DNA of 64,000 nt from assembly GCF_016772475.1 (NCBI RefSeq), contig NZ_CP068595.1, positions 3,596,001-3,660,000 on the forward strand, read 5' to 3'. The notes beneath the pieces were generated by a model that had not been told where the DNA came from, ran no database searches, and saw nothing but the letters and a program-made list of their open reading frames with translations. Shown here piece by piece: positions 18,498 through 27,819 of the stretch; within the stretch, counting starts at the first letter, position 1; every line of letters starts with the position of its first letter. A program made the position numbers and the translations under genes. The DNA comes from Paenibacillus sonchi. GTDB lineage: Bacteria > Bacillota > Bacilli > Paenibacillales > Paenibacillaceae.

Positions 18498-19334
18498 TTA
18501 GCTTTTTTTTCGGTATTGGCCGGGGGTGTAGCCCGTGAAATTCTTGAAGGTACGGATGAAATTGGCGTAATCATTGAAGCCGGACAGATAGCAGGTGTCA
18601 GATACCGAGTTGCCGGCGGTGAGGAGCTGCTTGGCTAAGGTTATTTTTTTCAACAGGACATAGCGGTAGAGGGTTCCTCCGGTCTGCTGCTTGAACAGAT
18701 GGCTGAGATAATATTTATCTACGGACAGTTCCTCAGCGATCCCCTCCAGCGAAAGGGGCAGATGCAGATGGTGATCAATATAGGCCATGGCCGACTGAAT
18801 CAGTGTGGAGATCAGACTGGGAACCGCCGAAAAGCTGCGGCTGTACAGATCGTTGACCTGCACCAGCAGCTGAATCAGATAAGTGAGCGCCAGAACGTCG
18901 CTGCCGTACTGCGGATGCTTCAGGATATCGATGAGACGGAAGGCCAGTCCGGTAAAAGCTTCAAGCTCTGCCTCATCCATCTGCGAAAGGTTATGTTCCC
19001 CGGTCTGACGGTTCTGGAAGCAGGCGAGCAGATTTGTGTCAGCGGTGCAAAAAGGGTAAACCAGCGGTGCTTTGAAGTGGATCGTAATCCGTTCATAGGG
19101 CTCTGGGGACAGGTTGATGATTTTATGGATTTCCTGATTGTTGAATATTAGGACATTTCCGGGACTCAAAGGATAGCTGTACTGTTCCACAAAACAGTTC
19201 ACCTGTCCGCCCAGGAACAGAAAGATTTCATAATGGTCATGAATGTGAAAATCCTTGGTTGGAGAGGTCGGGGAATTGCCGATTCCCGCCAGGATATCAC
19301 CATGGAACTGCTGATAATATTCGGCATGCTTCAT
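18498..19334 (-). CDS. AraC-family transcriptional regulator with cupin sensor domain
   Basis: This 278-residue protein has an N-terminal cupin (DFHIHDHYEIFLFLGG) and two C-terminal helix-turn-helix motifs (LSLEGIAEELSVDKYYLSHL and DTCYLSGFNDYANFIRTFKN, then TPGQYRKK). ATG 19334 is preferred because GAAGGTGG lies eight bases upstream. It is divergent from the DUF2264/heparinase/GH88 operon, with three TTATCGCAA boxes between, so it most likely controls that operon and itself. The inducer is probably an unsaturated uronic acid or disaccharide, by inference from the enzymes. Confidence 0.9.
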   Translation of the reverse strand: MKHAEYYQQFHGDILAGIGNSPTSPTKDFHIHDHYEIFLFLGGQVNCFVEQYSYPLSPGNVLIFNNQEIHKIINLSPEPYERITIHFKAPLVYPFCTADTNLLACFQNRQTGEHNLSQMDEAELEAFTGLAFRLIDILKHPQYGSDVLALTYLIQLLVQVNDLYSRSFSAVPSLISTLIQSAMAYIDHHLHLPLSLEGIAEELSVDKYYLSHLFKQQTGGTLYRYVLLKKITLAKQLLTAGNSVSDTCYLSGFNDYANFIRTFKNFTGYTPGQYRKKS

Positions 19335-19355
19335 ATCGTAGGCCACCTTCGGAAT

Positions 19356-19407
19356 TTATCGCAATAAACGCAACAAATCATTAATTATCGCAAAGACATT
19401 GCGATAA
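19356..19407. promoter_or_regulatory. Three-copy TTATCGCAA operator between AraC regulator and DUF2264 operon
   Basis: TTATCGCAA is found at 19356-19364 and 19385-19393, and its inverse TTGCGATAA at 19399-19407. The last two form a perfect 9-bp inverted repeat with a 5-bp spacer. The first copy lies just upstream of the regulator's ribosome site, as expected for autoregulation. Direct and inverted half sites are typical of AraC-type operators. Confidence 0.65.
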
Positions 19408-19472
19408 CATAAAACTAAACTATAAATGAAGTTTAGACAATCCCGAAGAGCGAAGCCATGGAGGAATGGAAT

Positions 19473-20612
19473 ATGAACGGTAAGGAACAGCGTAAATATT
19501 GGCTGGATACGATGCTGCTGATCGGTGCTCCGGTGCTGGAAGCATTGAGGCGGAGAACACTTGCGGAAACGCTGCCGGTGGAATTCCACAGCGGCCGGAG
19601 CGGCTTCGCGCCGCTGGAAGCTTTTGCCCGGCTGGCCTGCGGAATGGCGCCCTGGCTGGAGCTGGAAGGCCTTGAGGGTGAAGAAGAACAGCTTAGAGGT
19701 TATTACGCCAAGCTGATGCTGGAAGCGCTTGATGCAGCTACGGACCCGGATTCTGCGGATTATATGGATTTTGAGGCGGAGGGGCAGCCGCTGGTCGATG
19801 CGGCTTTTCTGGCGCATGCGCTGGTGCGGGCACCAAAGCGCCTGGCCTCGCAGTTGAATGAACGCGTCAGGCGCAACGTGATTGCGGCCTTAAAAAAGAC
19901 CCGCCGGACGGCCCCCAGCGGCAGCAACTGGCTGCTGTTCAGCGCAATGGTGGAGGCGGCGCTGTACATTCTCGGCGATCCGGAATACGACCGGATGCGG
20001 GTAGGTTATGCAGTCCATATGTTCATGGACTGGTATAAAGGCGACGGAGTATACGGAGACGGCAAAGATTATCACTGGGATTATTACAACAGCTTTGTTA
20101 TTCAGCCGATGCTCGTGGATGTGATTACCCTTTTTGAGCAGGATTCGGCGCATTACCCCCAATTGAAGCCTCTGATTATGCAGCGGGCCCGGCGGTATGC
20201 CGCCGTGCTGGAGCGGATGATTGCACCGGACGGCACTTATCCGTTCCTTGGACGTTCCATCGTGTACCGCTTCGGGGCGTTTCAGCTGCTCGCGCAGGCG
20301 GCGCTTCAGCATTTCCTTGAAGCATCCCTGCAGCCTGCGCAGGTACGCTGTGCCCTGACGGCTGTGATCAGGCGGATAATGGAGTTCCCGGGCAATCTGG
20401 ATGAGAACGGCTGGCTGCGCCCGGGCGTATACGGCTATCAGCCGGAGCTGGCCGAGAGCTATATCAATACAGGCAGCTTGTACTTATGCGCAGCCGTATT
20501 TCTTCCGCTGGGGCTGCTGCCTGAAGATTCATTCTGGAGCGGGGAAAATCAGAATTGGACTTCGCAGCAAATTGCTGCAGGTGAGAATGTTATGCGCGAC
20601 CATGCTTTGTAA
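19473..20612 (+). CDS. DUF2264 family protein (uronate/polysaccharide locus)
   Basis: This 379-residue protein matches DUF2264, an all-helical family with an (alpha/alpha) toroid-like fold found beside polysaccharide lyases and unsaturated uronyl hydrolases. Recognisable segments are RSGFAPLEAFARLACGMAPW and YGDGKDYHWDYYNSFVIQPM. ATG 19473 is chosen over 19458 because GGAGG (19460-19464) stands eight bases away. It has no signal peptide and so is cytoplasmic. It is the first gene of the operon with 20644 and 22477; a carbohydrate-active role is likely but not established for the family. Confidence 0.85.
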   Translation: MNGKEQRKYWLDTMLLIGAPVLEALRRRTLAETLPVEFHSGRSGFAPLEAFARLACGMAPWLELEGLEGEEEQLRGYYAKLMLEALDAATDPDSADYMDFEAEGQPLVDAAFLAHALVRAPKRLASQLNERVRRNVIAALKKTRRTAPSGSNWLLFSAMVEAALYILGDPEYDRMRVGYAVHMFMDWYKGDGVYGDGKDYHWDYYNSFVIQPMLVDVITLFEQDSAHYPQLKPLIMQRARRYAAVLERMIAPDGTYPFLGRSIVYRFGAFQLLAQAALQHFLEASLQPAQVRCALTAVIRRIMEFPGNLDENGWLRPGVYGYQPELAESYINTGSLYLCAAVFLPLGLLPEDSFWSGENQNWTSQQIAAGENVMRDHAL

Positions 20613-20643
20613 TTCTTGCGCTACTGGAAAGGGGAGAGCAGAT

Positions 20644-22458
20644 ATGGATCAACAGGAACTGCTTGATATCATCGGGGAGGCTGGACCGCTGCAAGTGAGC
20701 CATTATTATCCGCAGGGGGATCAGGATGCTTTCTGGAAGCGGGCGGCGGAGTCCGGCGAATGGAAGGAGATGATCTCTGAAATCCGGGCTGAGGGTCTGC
20801 GGCTGGAAGCTCTGGACATCAAGGAACTGAAATATTCCCTGTTCACGGCCTTTGCGCGAACAGGCTCCAGGCTGGAGTATGAACGGGTCTATTTCGAACG
20901 GAGAAGAAGGCTGAATACGTATGCTGTGCTTGCTTTGCTGGAGCCGGAGAATCCGGGATACCTGAGGGAGCTGGAGGATATCTTGTGGTCTATCTGCGGG
21001 GAGTACACCTGGTGTGTTCCCGCCCATTTGCCTCCGGATTTTGCGGTCACGGAGATCGGACGGTTTATTGATCTTTTTTCGTCTGAGACCGGTTTTACCC
21101 TAAGCGAAATATCGTTACTTCTGGGCGGGCGGCTGTCGCCGCTGCTGCGTTCCCGGATCTCGGCTGAAGTGGAACGCAGGATATTCCGGCCTTTTCTGGA
21201 AGACGGCCCTTATCACTGGGAGACCGCCACACATAACTGGTCTGCTGTCTGTGCAGGGTCGGTCGGGGCGGCGGCTATGCTGGCACTGGATGACCCGGCT
21301 CAGCTGAGCCGGATTCTGCACAAGACGGAACGCTGCATGCACTTCTATCTGGAGGGCTTCGGGGAGGATGGAGCGTGTGCGGAGGGGCTTGGCTATTGGA
21401 ATTACGGATTCGGCTATTTCACGTATTACAGCGATCTTCTGCGGGCCAGAAGCGGAGGGAAGCTGGACTGGTTCCAAAATGATAAGGTCCGCAGCATCGC
21501 CGCGTTCCAGCAGAAATGCTTCATAGGCGGCAGCCTTGTAGCGAATTTCTCTGATTCGACGCCCCGGGTCCGTGTACATATGGGCCTGTCCCATTATCTG
21601 GCGGCTGAATATTCCGGTATCGAGCCGCCTCCGGCACAGCTTCGTGCTCCATATACAGAGGATCATTGCAGCCGCTGGGCTCCGGCACTGCGCAATCTGA
21701 TCTGGACCAGGCAGGGCAGGGGTGCGCAGGAGTGGGATGCCGCCAGCTTTTATCTTCCTGATGCGGCCTGGATCGTTGCACGGCACGGTTCTCCGGGGAA
21801 GGTCTTTGGCTTCGCTGCCAAGGGCGGCCATAACGATGAACCGCATAATCATAATGATCTGGGCCATTTCATTCTGGCCGGCGGCGGGGAAGTCTACGCC
21901 GCGGACCTTGGAAGCGGAGAGTACACGGCGGATTATTTCGGCAAAGGCCGCTACCGGTATGACTGCAATGGTTCGCAGGGTCATTCGGTGCCGATAATAA
22001 GCGGCCGGTATCAGAGTGCAGGACCGGAATATGCCGCAGCAGTGCTGCATGCTGCCGCCGGGACGGACAGGGACGAGCTAAAGCTGGAGTTGTCTAAGGC
22101 ATATGAAACGGAAGGCTTGAAGTCACTGATCCGTTCTCTGGTATGGCACAAGGAGGAACTCCCCCGTTTGGAGCTGTGTGACGAGTACCTGCATAAGGGG
22201 GCGCCGGAGAGCTGGACCGAGCGGTTCGTAACCTGGCGGCAGCCGGAACTCCTCCGGGCCGGCATCGTCCTGCTGCCGGGAAGTGATGGCGGCGGAGTAG
22301 AAGTACATTATGATGACAAGCTGGTGGAACCCGAAATTACGCAACGTGAGTACCGTGATCATTACGGCCGGGAGACGGTCTGGCATACGCTGGATTTTCA
22401 TGTGCTCCGGCCCGGCTCTGAGGGCAGATTGGTATTCACATTTCAATTCCTATCATAG
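20644..22458 (+). CDS. Heparinase II/III-like polysaccharide lyase
   Basis: This 604-residue protein has an N-terminal helical domain and a heparinase II/III-like C-terminal beta domain. The motifs WETATHNWSAVCAGSVGAAA, DGACAEGLGYWNYGFGYF and GGHNDEPHNHNDLGHFIL (His/Asn-rich active-site stretch) support it. ATG 20644 follows AGGGGAGAG; the frame extends further upstream inside the DUF2264 gene but without a start signal. It has no signal peptide, so it probably acts on imported oligosaccharides, leaving unsaturated uronyl ends that the downstream GH88 enzyme removes. Confidence 0.87.
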   Translation: MDQQELLDIIGEAGPLQVSHYYPQGDQDAFWKRAAESGEWKEMISEIRAEGLRLEALDIKELKYSLFTAFARTGSRLEYERVYFERRRRLNTYAVLALLEPENPGYLRELEDILWSICGEYTWCVPAHLPPDFAVTEIGRFIDLFSSETGFTLSEISLLLGGRLSPLLRSRISAEVERRIFRPFLEDGPYHWETATHNWSAVCAGSVGAAAMLALDDPAQLSRILHKTERCMHFYLEGFGEDGACAEGLGYWNYGFGYFTYYSDLLRARSGGKLDWFQNDKVRSIAAFQQKCFIGGSLVANFSDSTPRVRVHMGLSHYLAAEYSGIEPPPAQLRAPYTEDHCSRWAPALRNLIWTRQGRGAQEWDAASFYLPDAAWIVARHGSPGKVFGFAAKGGHNDEPHNHNDLGHFILAGGGEVYAADLGSGEYTADYFGKGRYRYDCNGSQGHSVPIISGRYQSAGPEYAAAVLHAAAGTDRDELKLELSKAYETEGLKSLIRSLVWHKEELPRLELCDEYLHKGAPESWTERFVTWRQPELLRAGIVLLPGSDGGGVEVHYDDKLVEPEITQREYRDHYGRETVWHTLDFHVLRPGSEGRLVFTFQFLS

Positions 22459-22476
22459 ATGAACGGCGGTGTTTGA

Positions 22477-23616
22477 ATGATGAAACAAATGGAAGATACG
22501 GCCTGGGTAGAAGAAGCCTGGAGTAAGGCACTGGAGAAAACGGGGATAAACAGCCAAAGAATCGGCGCTGAATTCCCTCATGCAAGTCAGAGCGGCAAAT
22601 ATGTGCTGGAAGCCCCGGATTGGTGGACAGCCGGATTTTGGCCCGGTATGCTGTGGCAGTTCTACGGAGAATGCGGTGACGAGAGCCTGAAAGCGATTGC
22701 CATGCGCTGTGAGAAACGGCTTGACGAGGTGCTGGAAGGATACGTCAGACTGGATCATGATCTGGGCTTTATGTGGACTTTAACCAGTGTGGCGAATTAC
22801 AAGCTGACAGGAAATGAAATATCGCGGATTCGGGCCTTAAAAGCGGCCAATTACTTGTCCGCCCGCTTCAACCTGAAAGGCCGCTATATCCGGGCCTGGA
22901 ATCCTTGGCGGGAAGGGGAGGACAACAGTGGTGTTGCAATTATTGACTGCTGCATGAATACCAGCCTGTTGTTCTGGGCTTCCGCAGAGACAGGCGATCC
23001 GCGCTACCGTCATACCGCCGAGGCGCACATGGATACCGTGCTGGAGCATTTCATCCGGGCAGACGGCTCGGTGTACCATATCGTCAACTTCAATCCGGAC
23101 ACGGGGGAGGTGAAGGAGAAGCTTGGCGGGCAGGGCTACGGTTCTGAATCTGCCTGGTCGCGCGGCGCAGCCTGGGCTATTTACGGCCTGGCGCTGGCGT
23201 ACCACCATTCGGGCAAACAGGAGTATCTGCATGCTGCCCAGCGGGTTGCGGATTTCTTTTTGACCCGGCTTCCGGAAGATCATGTTCCCCATTGGGACTT
23301 CAGGGCGCCAGGGGAAACCGGTGAAATCCGCGATACCTCTGCCGGCTCCTGCGCAGCGAGCGGCCTGCTGCTGCTGGCCCGCCTGGCAGACGATCCGGAG
23401 TCACATGTGTACCGCAGCGGTGCGCTGAAGATCATGGAGTCTCTCTACCGGAATTACGGAACCTGGGACCAGCCGGACGAGGAAGGGCTGCTGCTTCACG
23501 GAACAAGCAACTATCCGGAGAACCGCAACATTGACGTTCCCCTTATCTACGGTGATTTCTTTTATGTCGAGGCGCTGGCCCGGCTTAAGGAAGCCGGCCC
23601 GTTCTACTGGGAATAG
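22477..23616 (+). CDS. GH88 unsaturated glucuronyl hydrolase
   Basis: This 379-residue protein has an (alpha/alpha)6 barrel with the GH88 signatures: DHDLGFMWTLTS (one catalytic Asp), AIIDCCMNTSLLFWAS (second Asp) and GYGSESAWSRGAAWAIYGLA. It hydrates the double bond of unsaturated uronic acid at the end of oligosaccharides produced by lyases, releasing a 4-deoxy keto sugar. It is the third gene of the operon, 18 bases after the heparinase gene, and is cytoplasmic. No transporter for the oligosaccharides is adjacent, so uptake must be encoded elsewhere. Confidence 0.93.
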   Translation: MMKQMEDTAWVEEAWSKALEKTGINSQRIGAEFPHASQSGKYVLEAPDWWTAGFWPGMLWQFYGECGDESLKAIAMRCEKRLDEVLEGYVRLDHDLGFMWTLTSVANYKLTGNEISRIRALKAANYLSARFNLKGRYIRAWNPWREGEDNSGVAIIDCCMNTSLLFWASAETGDPRYRHTAEAHMDTVLEHFIRADGSVYHIVNFNPDTGEVKEKLGGQGYGSESAWSRGAAWAIYGLALAYHHSGKQEYLHAAQRVADFFLTRLPEDHVPHWDFRAPGETGEIRDTSAGSCAASGLLLLARLADDPESHVYRSGALKIMESLYRNYGTWDQPDEEGLLLHGTSNYPENRNIDVPLIYGDFFYVEALARLKEAGPFYWE

Positions 23617-23786
23617 GAGCCTTTTCCGGTGATTTCGGGGGTGGATTTTCCTAAAGATCCGGACGAAACTGAGACAGCGCCGAAGGCTATCTTTTAGCAT
23701 TCTGGTGAGAGTTAATAAAATTTTCATATGACTCTCCGTGTTACTTAAGCTATAATGAGGTCTAAAAAAGAAAACGGGGCGTTAGG

Positions 23787-25139
23787 ATGAATCAGTTTAA
23801 AGGTGAAACAAGCCTGCTTTCGGAGAAAAAGGAGCGTTTTTCTTCCAGCGGCTTTATTTTTGCGGCCATCGGCAGCTCAGTGGGTCTGGGAAATATGTGG
23901 AAGTTCCCTTATATTACAGGAGAAAATGGAGGGGCGGCTTTTTTCCTGCTCTTCATCGTCTGCCTGGTGCTGATCGGCTTGCCGGTATTGCTGGCTGAGC
24001 TGGCCATCGGACGCAGCGGACGCGGAAGCGCGGCGACTTCGTTCATACGGGCCGGAGGCGGGAAGGGCTGGAAGGCAGCCGGAATTCTGCAAGTGGTGGC
24101 GCCGTTTCTGATCCTCTCCTTTTATATTATTGTTGCAGGCTGGACGCTGAACTACGCGCTGATCGCCTTCAATGGACAATTGTTCAGCACAAGTGATTAC
24201 GCGGGTCAGTTTGGCTCCTTTATCTCAGGGTATATGCCGATAGTCTGGCAGGGCGTTGCCATGCTGATTACGGCGGGGGTAGTTATCCTTGGGGTTTCTG
24301 GCGGGATTGAGAAATTTAATAAAGTATTGATTCCCGGCCTGGTCGTTCTTCTCATTGTGTTGATGATCCGCGCCGTAACGCTGCCGGGTTCAGGCGAAGG
24401 GGTATCCTTTTTCCTCAAACCGGACTTCTCGGTGCTGACGGCCGAATCCGCGCTGGTCGCCTTGGGACATGCCTTCTTCTCGCTGTCGCTCGGGATGGGG
24501 ATTCTGCTGACTTACGGTTCTTATGTGGATAAAAGACAGTCGCTGGGCAGCGCAGCACTGGCGATTGGCGCCGGAGATCTGGTGTACGCGTTTATCGCCG
24601 GATTGATTATTTTTCCGACGACGTTCTCGTTTGGCATTGCCCCCGATCAGGGGCCTTCACTGATTTTCATCGCGCTGCCGGCAGCTTTCTCGGCCATGCC
24701 TTTTGGTTCGTTCTTCGGCGGCCTGTTCTTCATTCTGCTGGCGATTGCCGCTTTGACCTCAGCCGTATCATTGCTTGAAGTGCCTGTATCCTTCGCTATG
24801 GAGCGCTGGAATTGGAGCCGCCAGCGTGCAGTCTGGATCTTGTCTCTCATCTGTTTCCTGCTCGGTATTCCCTCAGCGATGTCGCTGGGGATGTTCCCGG
24901 AGCTTACATTCGGCGGCAAAGCCTTGTTTGACTGGATGGATTTCATCACCTCCAACATTATGCTGCCCCTTGGCGGCCTGCTGATCACCATTTTTGCCGG
25001 GTACTTCTGGAAGGGGGCAGCGGAAGCGGCCGGGCTGCAGGCGCGCTGGTTCCGCATCTGGCTGTTCATGCTCCGGTATGTCGCCCCGGTTCTGGTGTTC
25101 CTGGTGCTGCTGCATACCTCGGGAATTTTGACCTTTTAA
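23787..25139 (+). CDS. Sodium:neurotransmitter symporter family amino-acid transporter
   Basis: This 450-residue transporter has about eleven membrane helices. Helix 1 has the NSS signature GSSVGLGNMWKFPYITGENG, followed by LLAELAIGRSGRGSAATSF; the LeuT-type Na+ and substrate sites lie in this region and in helix 6 (GHAFFSLSLGMGILLTYGS). Bacterial members of this size (MhsT type) take up hydrophobic or aromatic amino acids with Na+. It is a single gene, followed by a hairpin terminator shared with the convergent SDR gene. Confidence 0.93.
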   Translation: MNQFKGETSLLSEKKERFSSSGFIFAAIGSSVGLGNMWKFPYITGENGGAAFFLLFIVCLVLIGLPVLLAELAIGRSGRGSAATSFIRAGGGKGWKAAGILQVVAPFLILSFYIIVAGWTLNYALIAFNGQLFSTSDYAGQFGSFISGYMPIVWQGVAMLITAGVVILGVSGGIEKFNKVLIPGLVVLLIVLMIRAVTLPGSGEGVSFFLKPDFSVLTAESALVALGHAFFSLSLGMGILLTYGSYVDKRQSLGSAALAIGAGDLVYAFIAGLIIFPTTFSFGIAPDQGPSLIFIALPAAFSAMPFGSFFGGLFFILLAIAALTSAVSLLEVPVSFAMERWNWSRQRAVWILSLICFLLGIPSAMSLGMFPELTFGGKALFDWMDFITSNIMLPLGGLLITIFAGYFWKGAAEAAGLQARWFRIWLFMLRYVAPVLVFLVLLHTSGILTF

Positions 25140-25170
25140 TAGCCGTACTCCGGCAGAAAGAACACACTCA

Positions 25171-25203
25171 AACCCTGCAACCACAAGAGTTGTAGGGTTT
25201 TTG
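25171..25203 (+). terminator. Terminator after the symporter gene
   Basis: AACCCTGCAAC and GTTGTAGGGTT form an 11-bp stem (one G-U pair) with a seven-base loop, followed by a T-rich tract. Confidence 0.8.
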
Positions 25204-25222
25204 TTGTGTTATTCATTTGGAA

Positions 25223-25990
25223 TCAAACCGAGGTCCAGCCCCCGTCAACATACAGGGTTTGGCCCGTCGTGTAGCTGGAAGCGTCCGAGGCAAAATAGAT
25301 GGCTGCACCGTTCAATTCCTCCGGATTGCCGGGCCGGCCGATGGGACACTGCGCATTGTACAACTGGAGAAAACTGTCCTGATACAGGGCGCGTTCAGTC
25401 ATTTCCGTGCGGAACAGGCTGGGGCCAATGGCATTCACAGTTATGCCGTATGGAGCCAAGGAAGCCCCCATGCCCCGGGTCATACTCAAGACCGCGCCTT
25501 TGGAGGCATTATAGGCATGAAGCGGAAATGACTTGCTGCCGGTCATGCCGCAGACGGAGGCCATGTTGATAATCCGGCCATACCTTCTCTCCTTCATGGG
25601 CTTAATGACATGCTTGGACATAAGAAATATACTTTTCAGGTTGGTGTCGATCACCCGGTCCCATTCCCGCTCTTCCAGCTCCTCCACTGAACCGGCGGAG
25701 GCGACCCCGGCATTGTTCACCAGAATATCGATTTTGCCCCAATGCTGTAAAATCGCCTGGACCGCAGCCTCAATCTCATCCTCCCGGATGACATCGCATC
25801 CCAGTGACAGGGTCTGGCGGCCTGCGGATTCGATCTCCCTGGCCGGTGTTATCAGCTTGTCCGGTCTTAGATCCAGAAGGGCCACATCCGCGCCCTGGGC
25901 GGCGAGCGCCTTAGCCAATTCTGCGCCAATCCCGCCAGCTGCGCCGGTTACAACGGCCACTTTGCCGCTTAAATCAAACAGATTATTCAT
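25223..25990 (-). CDS. Short-chain dehydrogenase/reductase (gluconate-5-dehydrogenase-like)
   Basis: This 255-residue classical SDR has cofactor motif TGAAGGIG, NNAG, catalytic Ser in NMASVCG and YNASK. The acidic residue after the second strand (LLDLRPDK) favours NAD+. The closest-looking group is gluconate 5-dehydrogenase/2-deoxy-gluconate 3-dehydrogenase, but SDR specificity is hard to read. It is divergent from the PucR-type regulator at 26119, which may control it. Confidence 0.9.
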   Translation of the reverse strand: MNNLFDLSGKVAVVTGAAGGIGAELAKALAAQGADVALLDLRPDKLITPAREIESAGRQTLSLGCDVIREDEIEAAVQAILQHWGKIDILVNNAGVASAGSVEELEEREWDRVIDTNLKSIFLMSKHVIKPMKERRYGRIINMASVCGMTGSKSFPLHAYNASKGAVLSMTRGMGASLAPYGITVNAIGPSLFRTEMTERALYQDSFLQLYNAQCPIGRPGNPEELNGAAIYFASDASSYTTGQTLYVDGGWTSV

Positions 25991-26118
25991 GATACCCCTC
26001 CTTCTTCATCGTCAGCTTCAATGTAACATAGACCTTTTCACGATCATATATATGGAAAATATAAAAATAAATGGAATCGTTGTGCAACCCGCACTATAAT
26101 AAACAGAGGGTGAGAGTG

Positions 26119-27690
26119 ATGAGTATTAGCTTTGAGCAACTGAGCAGGCATTTTGACAAGCAAGCAGTCCGTGTTCACCGGAACAGGAGATTAGAGGATG
26201 AGATCTACAGTGATGCTATACTCATTACGAAGAGTCTAACCTCCTTTGCGCCCGAATTTATCTATGTGGGCAAGAGATCCATGCTGCCGGGAAATGCCGC
26301 TAATATGGAGAATGCCAGCCTGATGCTGATCAATGACGCGGAGCTTCCTGTACAGGAGGATGTCGAGAGCAGCCCGAATATCATTGAGTTTACAGCGGGA
26401 GAAGATGTCTTCGAAATCTACAATCAGACCAGGGAGCTGTTTCTGGAAAAAGCGGAAACGGAGCAGGCCAAGGCAACGCTGCTCAAAGCTTTTGCGGCCG
26501 GAAAAGGGATGGATCACATCGTATCGGTGGCAGCGGATATATTGGGTAATCCGGTAATCGTCATTGATTTAAGCTATAAAGTTCTGGCCTATTCAGACAG
26601 CGAAGTGAACGATCCGGTCTGGAGGGATAATCTGCAGAAGGGCTACTGCTCCTATGATTTTATTGCCGCCGTCCAAAAGATGAAAAGCGTACAAAACGGT
26701 GCAAAGTCCGGGGAACCGTATGAAGTGTTCTGCAGCGGCAGTGCTGCCGCGAAAATGGTGGCCAGGATTAAAATCGGGGACAAGCCTGTCGGCAATCTTA
26801 TTTTGCTGGGCACAGAACGGCCTATCCATCCGAGGGACCGTGACCTAGCCGCTTTTGCCGGGGAGATGGTGGCGGCGGAACTGCAGAAGAACAGCTTTTA
26901 CCGGAATTCTGCGCATGCCGTGTATGATGAGCTGATCTATGATCTGCTGGAAAATCACTTGAGCGGCAAGGAACTTGTCCAAGAGAGGCTTAGAAGCGGT
27001 AATATCAGGCTGACCGGCAGGCTGTCCGTGCTGGTGCTGGATATTGCGCAGTATGATGCTTCCGGCAAATACAACGGATATTTACGGGACCGGATCAGTA
27101 CGCTTTTTACCGCGGAACGTCAGATCTTTTATAATGGGTATATTGTCAGTATCTGGGAACGGGAGCTTAAGGCAGCAAGAATGGATTGTGGTCCTGATAT
27201 GCGCGAATTCCTGACCTCGAATCAGATTCGCCTGGGAATCAGCAGTGAATTCAGCGATATTGCGGATTGCCGCAAATACTATCTGCAGGCGGTCAAAGCG
27301 CTGGAGATCGGCCTGATCGCCATGCCTGCCGACCCTGTGGTCTTATACTCCGATGTGCAGCTGTACGACATGTTGTCTGCCTACACACAAGGGGATTACC
27401 GGGAGGTATGCCATCCGGCGCTGCTTACGTTGCGGGAATACGACGGGAAGCACCATGCTGACCTGTATCATACCCTTTTTATCTATCTGAAAAACAACCG
27501 GCAGCTGCAAAGAACCGCCACCGAGCTGTTCATCCACCGCAACACCCTGCGGTACCGTCTGCACCAGATCCGTGTATTGATCCATGTGGATTTAGACAAT
27601 ATTGATAACGTTCTGAAATTATATATGTCCTATAAAATGACCGCCTACCTTGATAGATTGAGGGAAGCAGGAGAATGCACAAGCGGATAG
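26119..27690 (+). CDS. PucR-family transcriptional regulator
   Basis: This 523-residue regulator carries a C-terminal PucR helix-turn-helix (ATELFIHRNTLRYRLHQIRV) after a GGDEF-like/sensor middle part and an N-terminal signal-binding region (GNPVIVIDLSYKVLAYSDSE). ATG 26119 has GAGGG eight bases upstream, so I use it rather than the longer frame. A TATAAT box lies at about 26093. Divergent placement suggests it regulates the SDR gene at 25223. The signal molecule is unknown. Confidence 0.88.
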   Translation: MSISFEQLSRHFDKQAVRVHRNRRLEDEIYSDAILITKSLTSFAPEFIYVGKRSMLPGNAANMENASLMLINDAELPVQEDVESSPNIIEFTAGEDVFEIYNQTRELFLEKAETEQAKATLLKAFAAGKGMDHIVSVAADILGNPVIVIDLSYKVLAYSDSEVNDPVWRDNLQKGYCSYDFIAAVQKMKSVQNGAKSGEPYEVFCSGSAAAKMVARIKIGDKPVGNLILLGTERPIHPRDRDLAAFAGEMVAAELQKNSFYRNSAHAVYDELIYDLLENHLSGKELVQERLRSGNIRLTGRLSVLVLDIAQYDASGKYNGYLRDRISTLFTAERQIFYNGYIVSIWERELKAARMDCGPDMREFLTSNQIRLGISSEFSDIADCRKYYLQAVKALEIGLIAMPADPVVLYSDVQLYDMLSAYTQGDYREVCHPALLTLREYDGKHHADLYHTLFIYLKNNRQLQRTATELFIHRNTLRYRLHQIRVLIHVDLDNIDNVLKLYMSYKMTAYLDRLREAGECTSG

Positions 27691-27721
27691 ATGAAGAAGA
27701 AATAAGTTCCCCTGTACAGGC

Positions 27722-27749
27722 ACTTCTAGGCGCTTACCCACATACAATA
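27722..27749 (+). promoter_or_regulatory. Sigma-K/sigma-E-type sporulation promoter for sigK
   Basis: AC (27722-27723), a 17-bp spacer, then CATACAATA (27741-27749) match the sigma-K consensus (AC, 16-17 bp, CATAnnnTA). Transcription would start about 65 bases before the sigK TTG codon, consistent with autoregulation in the mother cell. Confidence 0.6.
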
Positions 27750-27819
27750 AAAGGACCATGAACCCGTAGTTCAAACTACAGATCGGTTTCATTGTACATG
27801 TGCGGGAGGTGTCGCCAAC

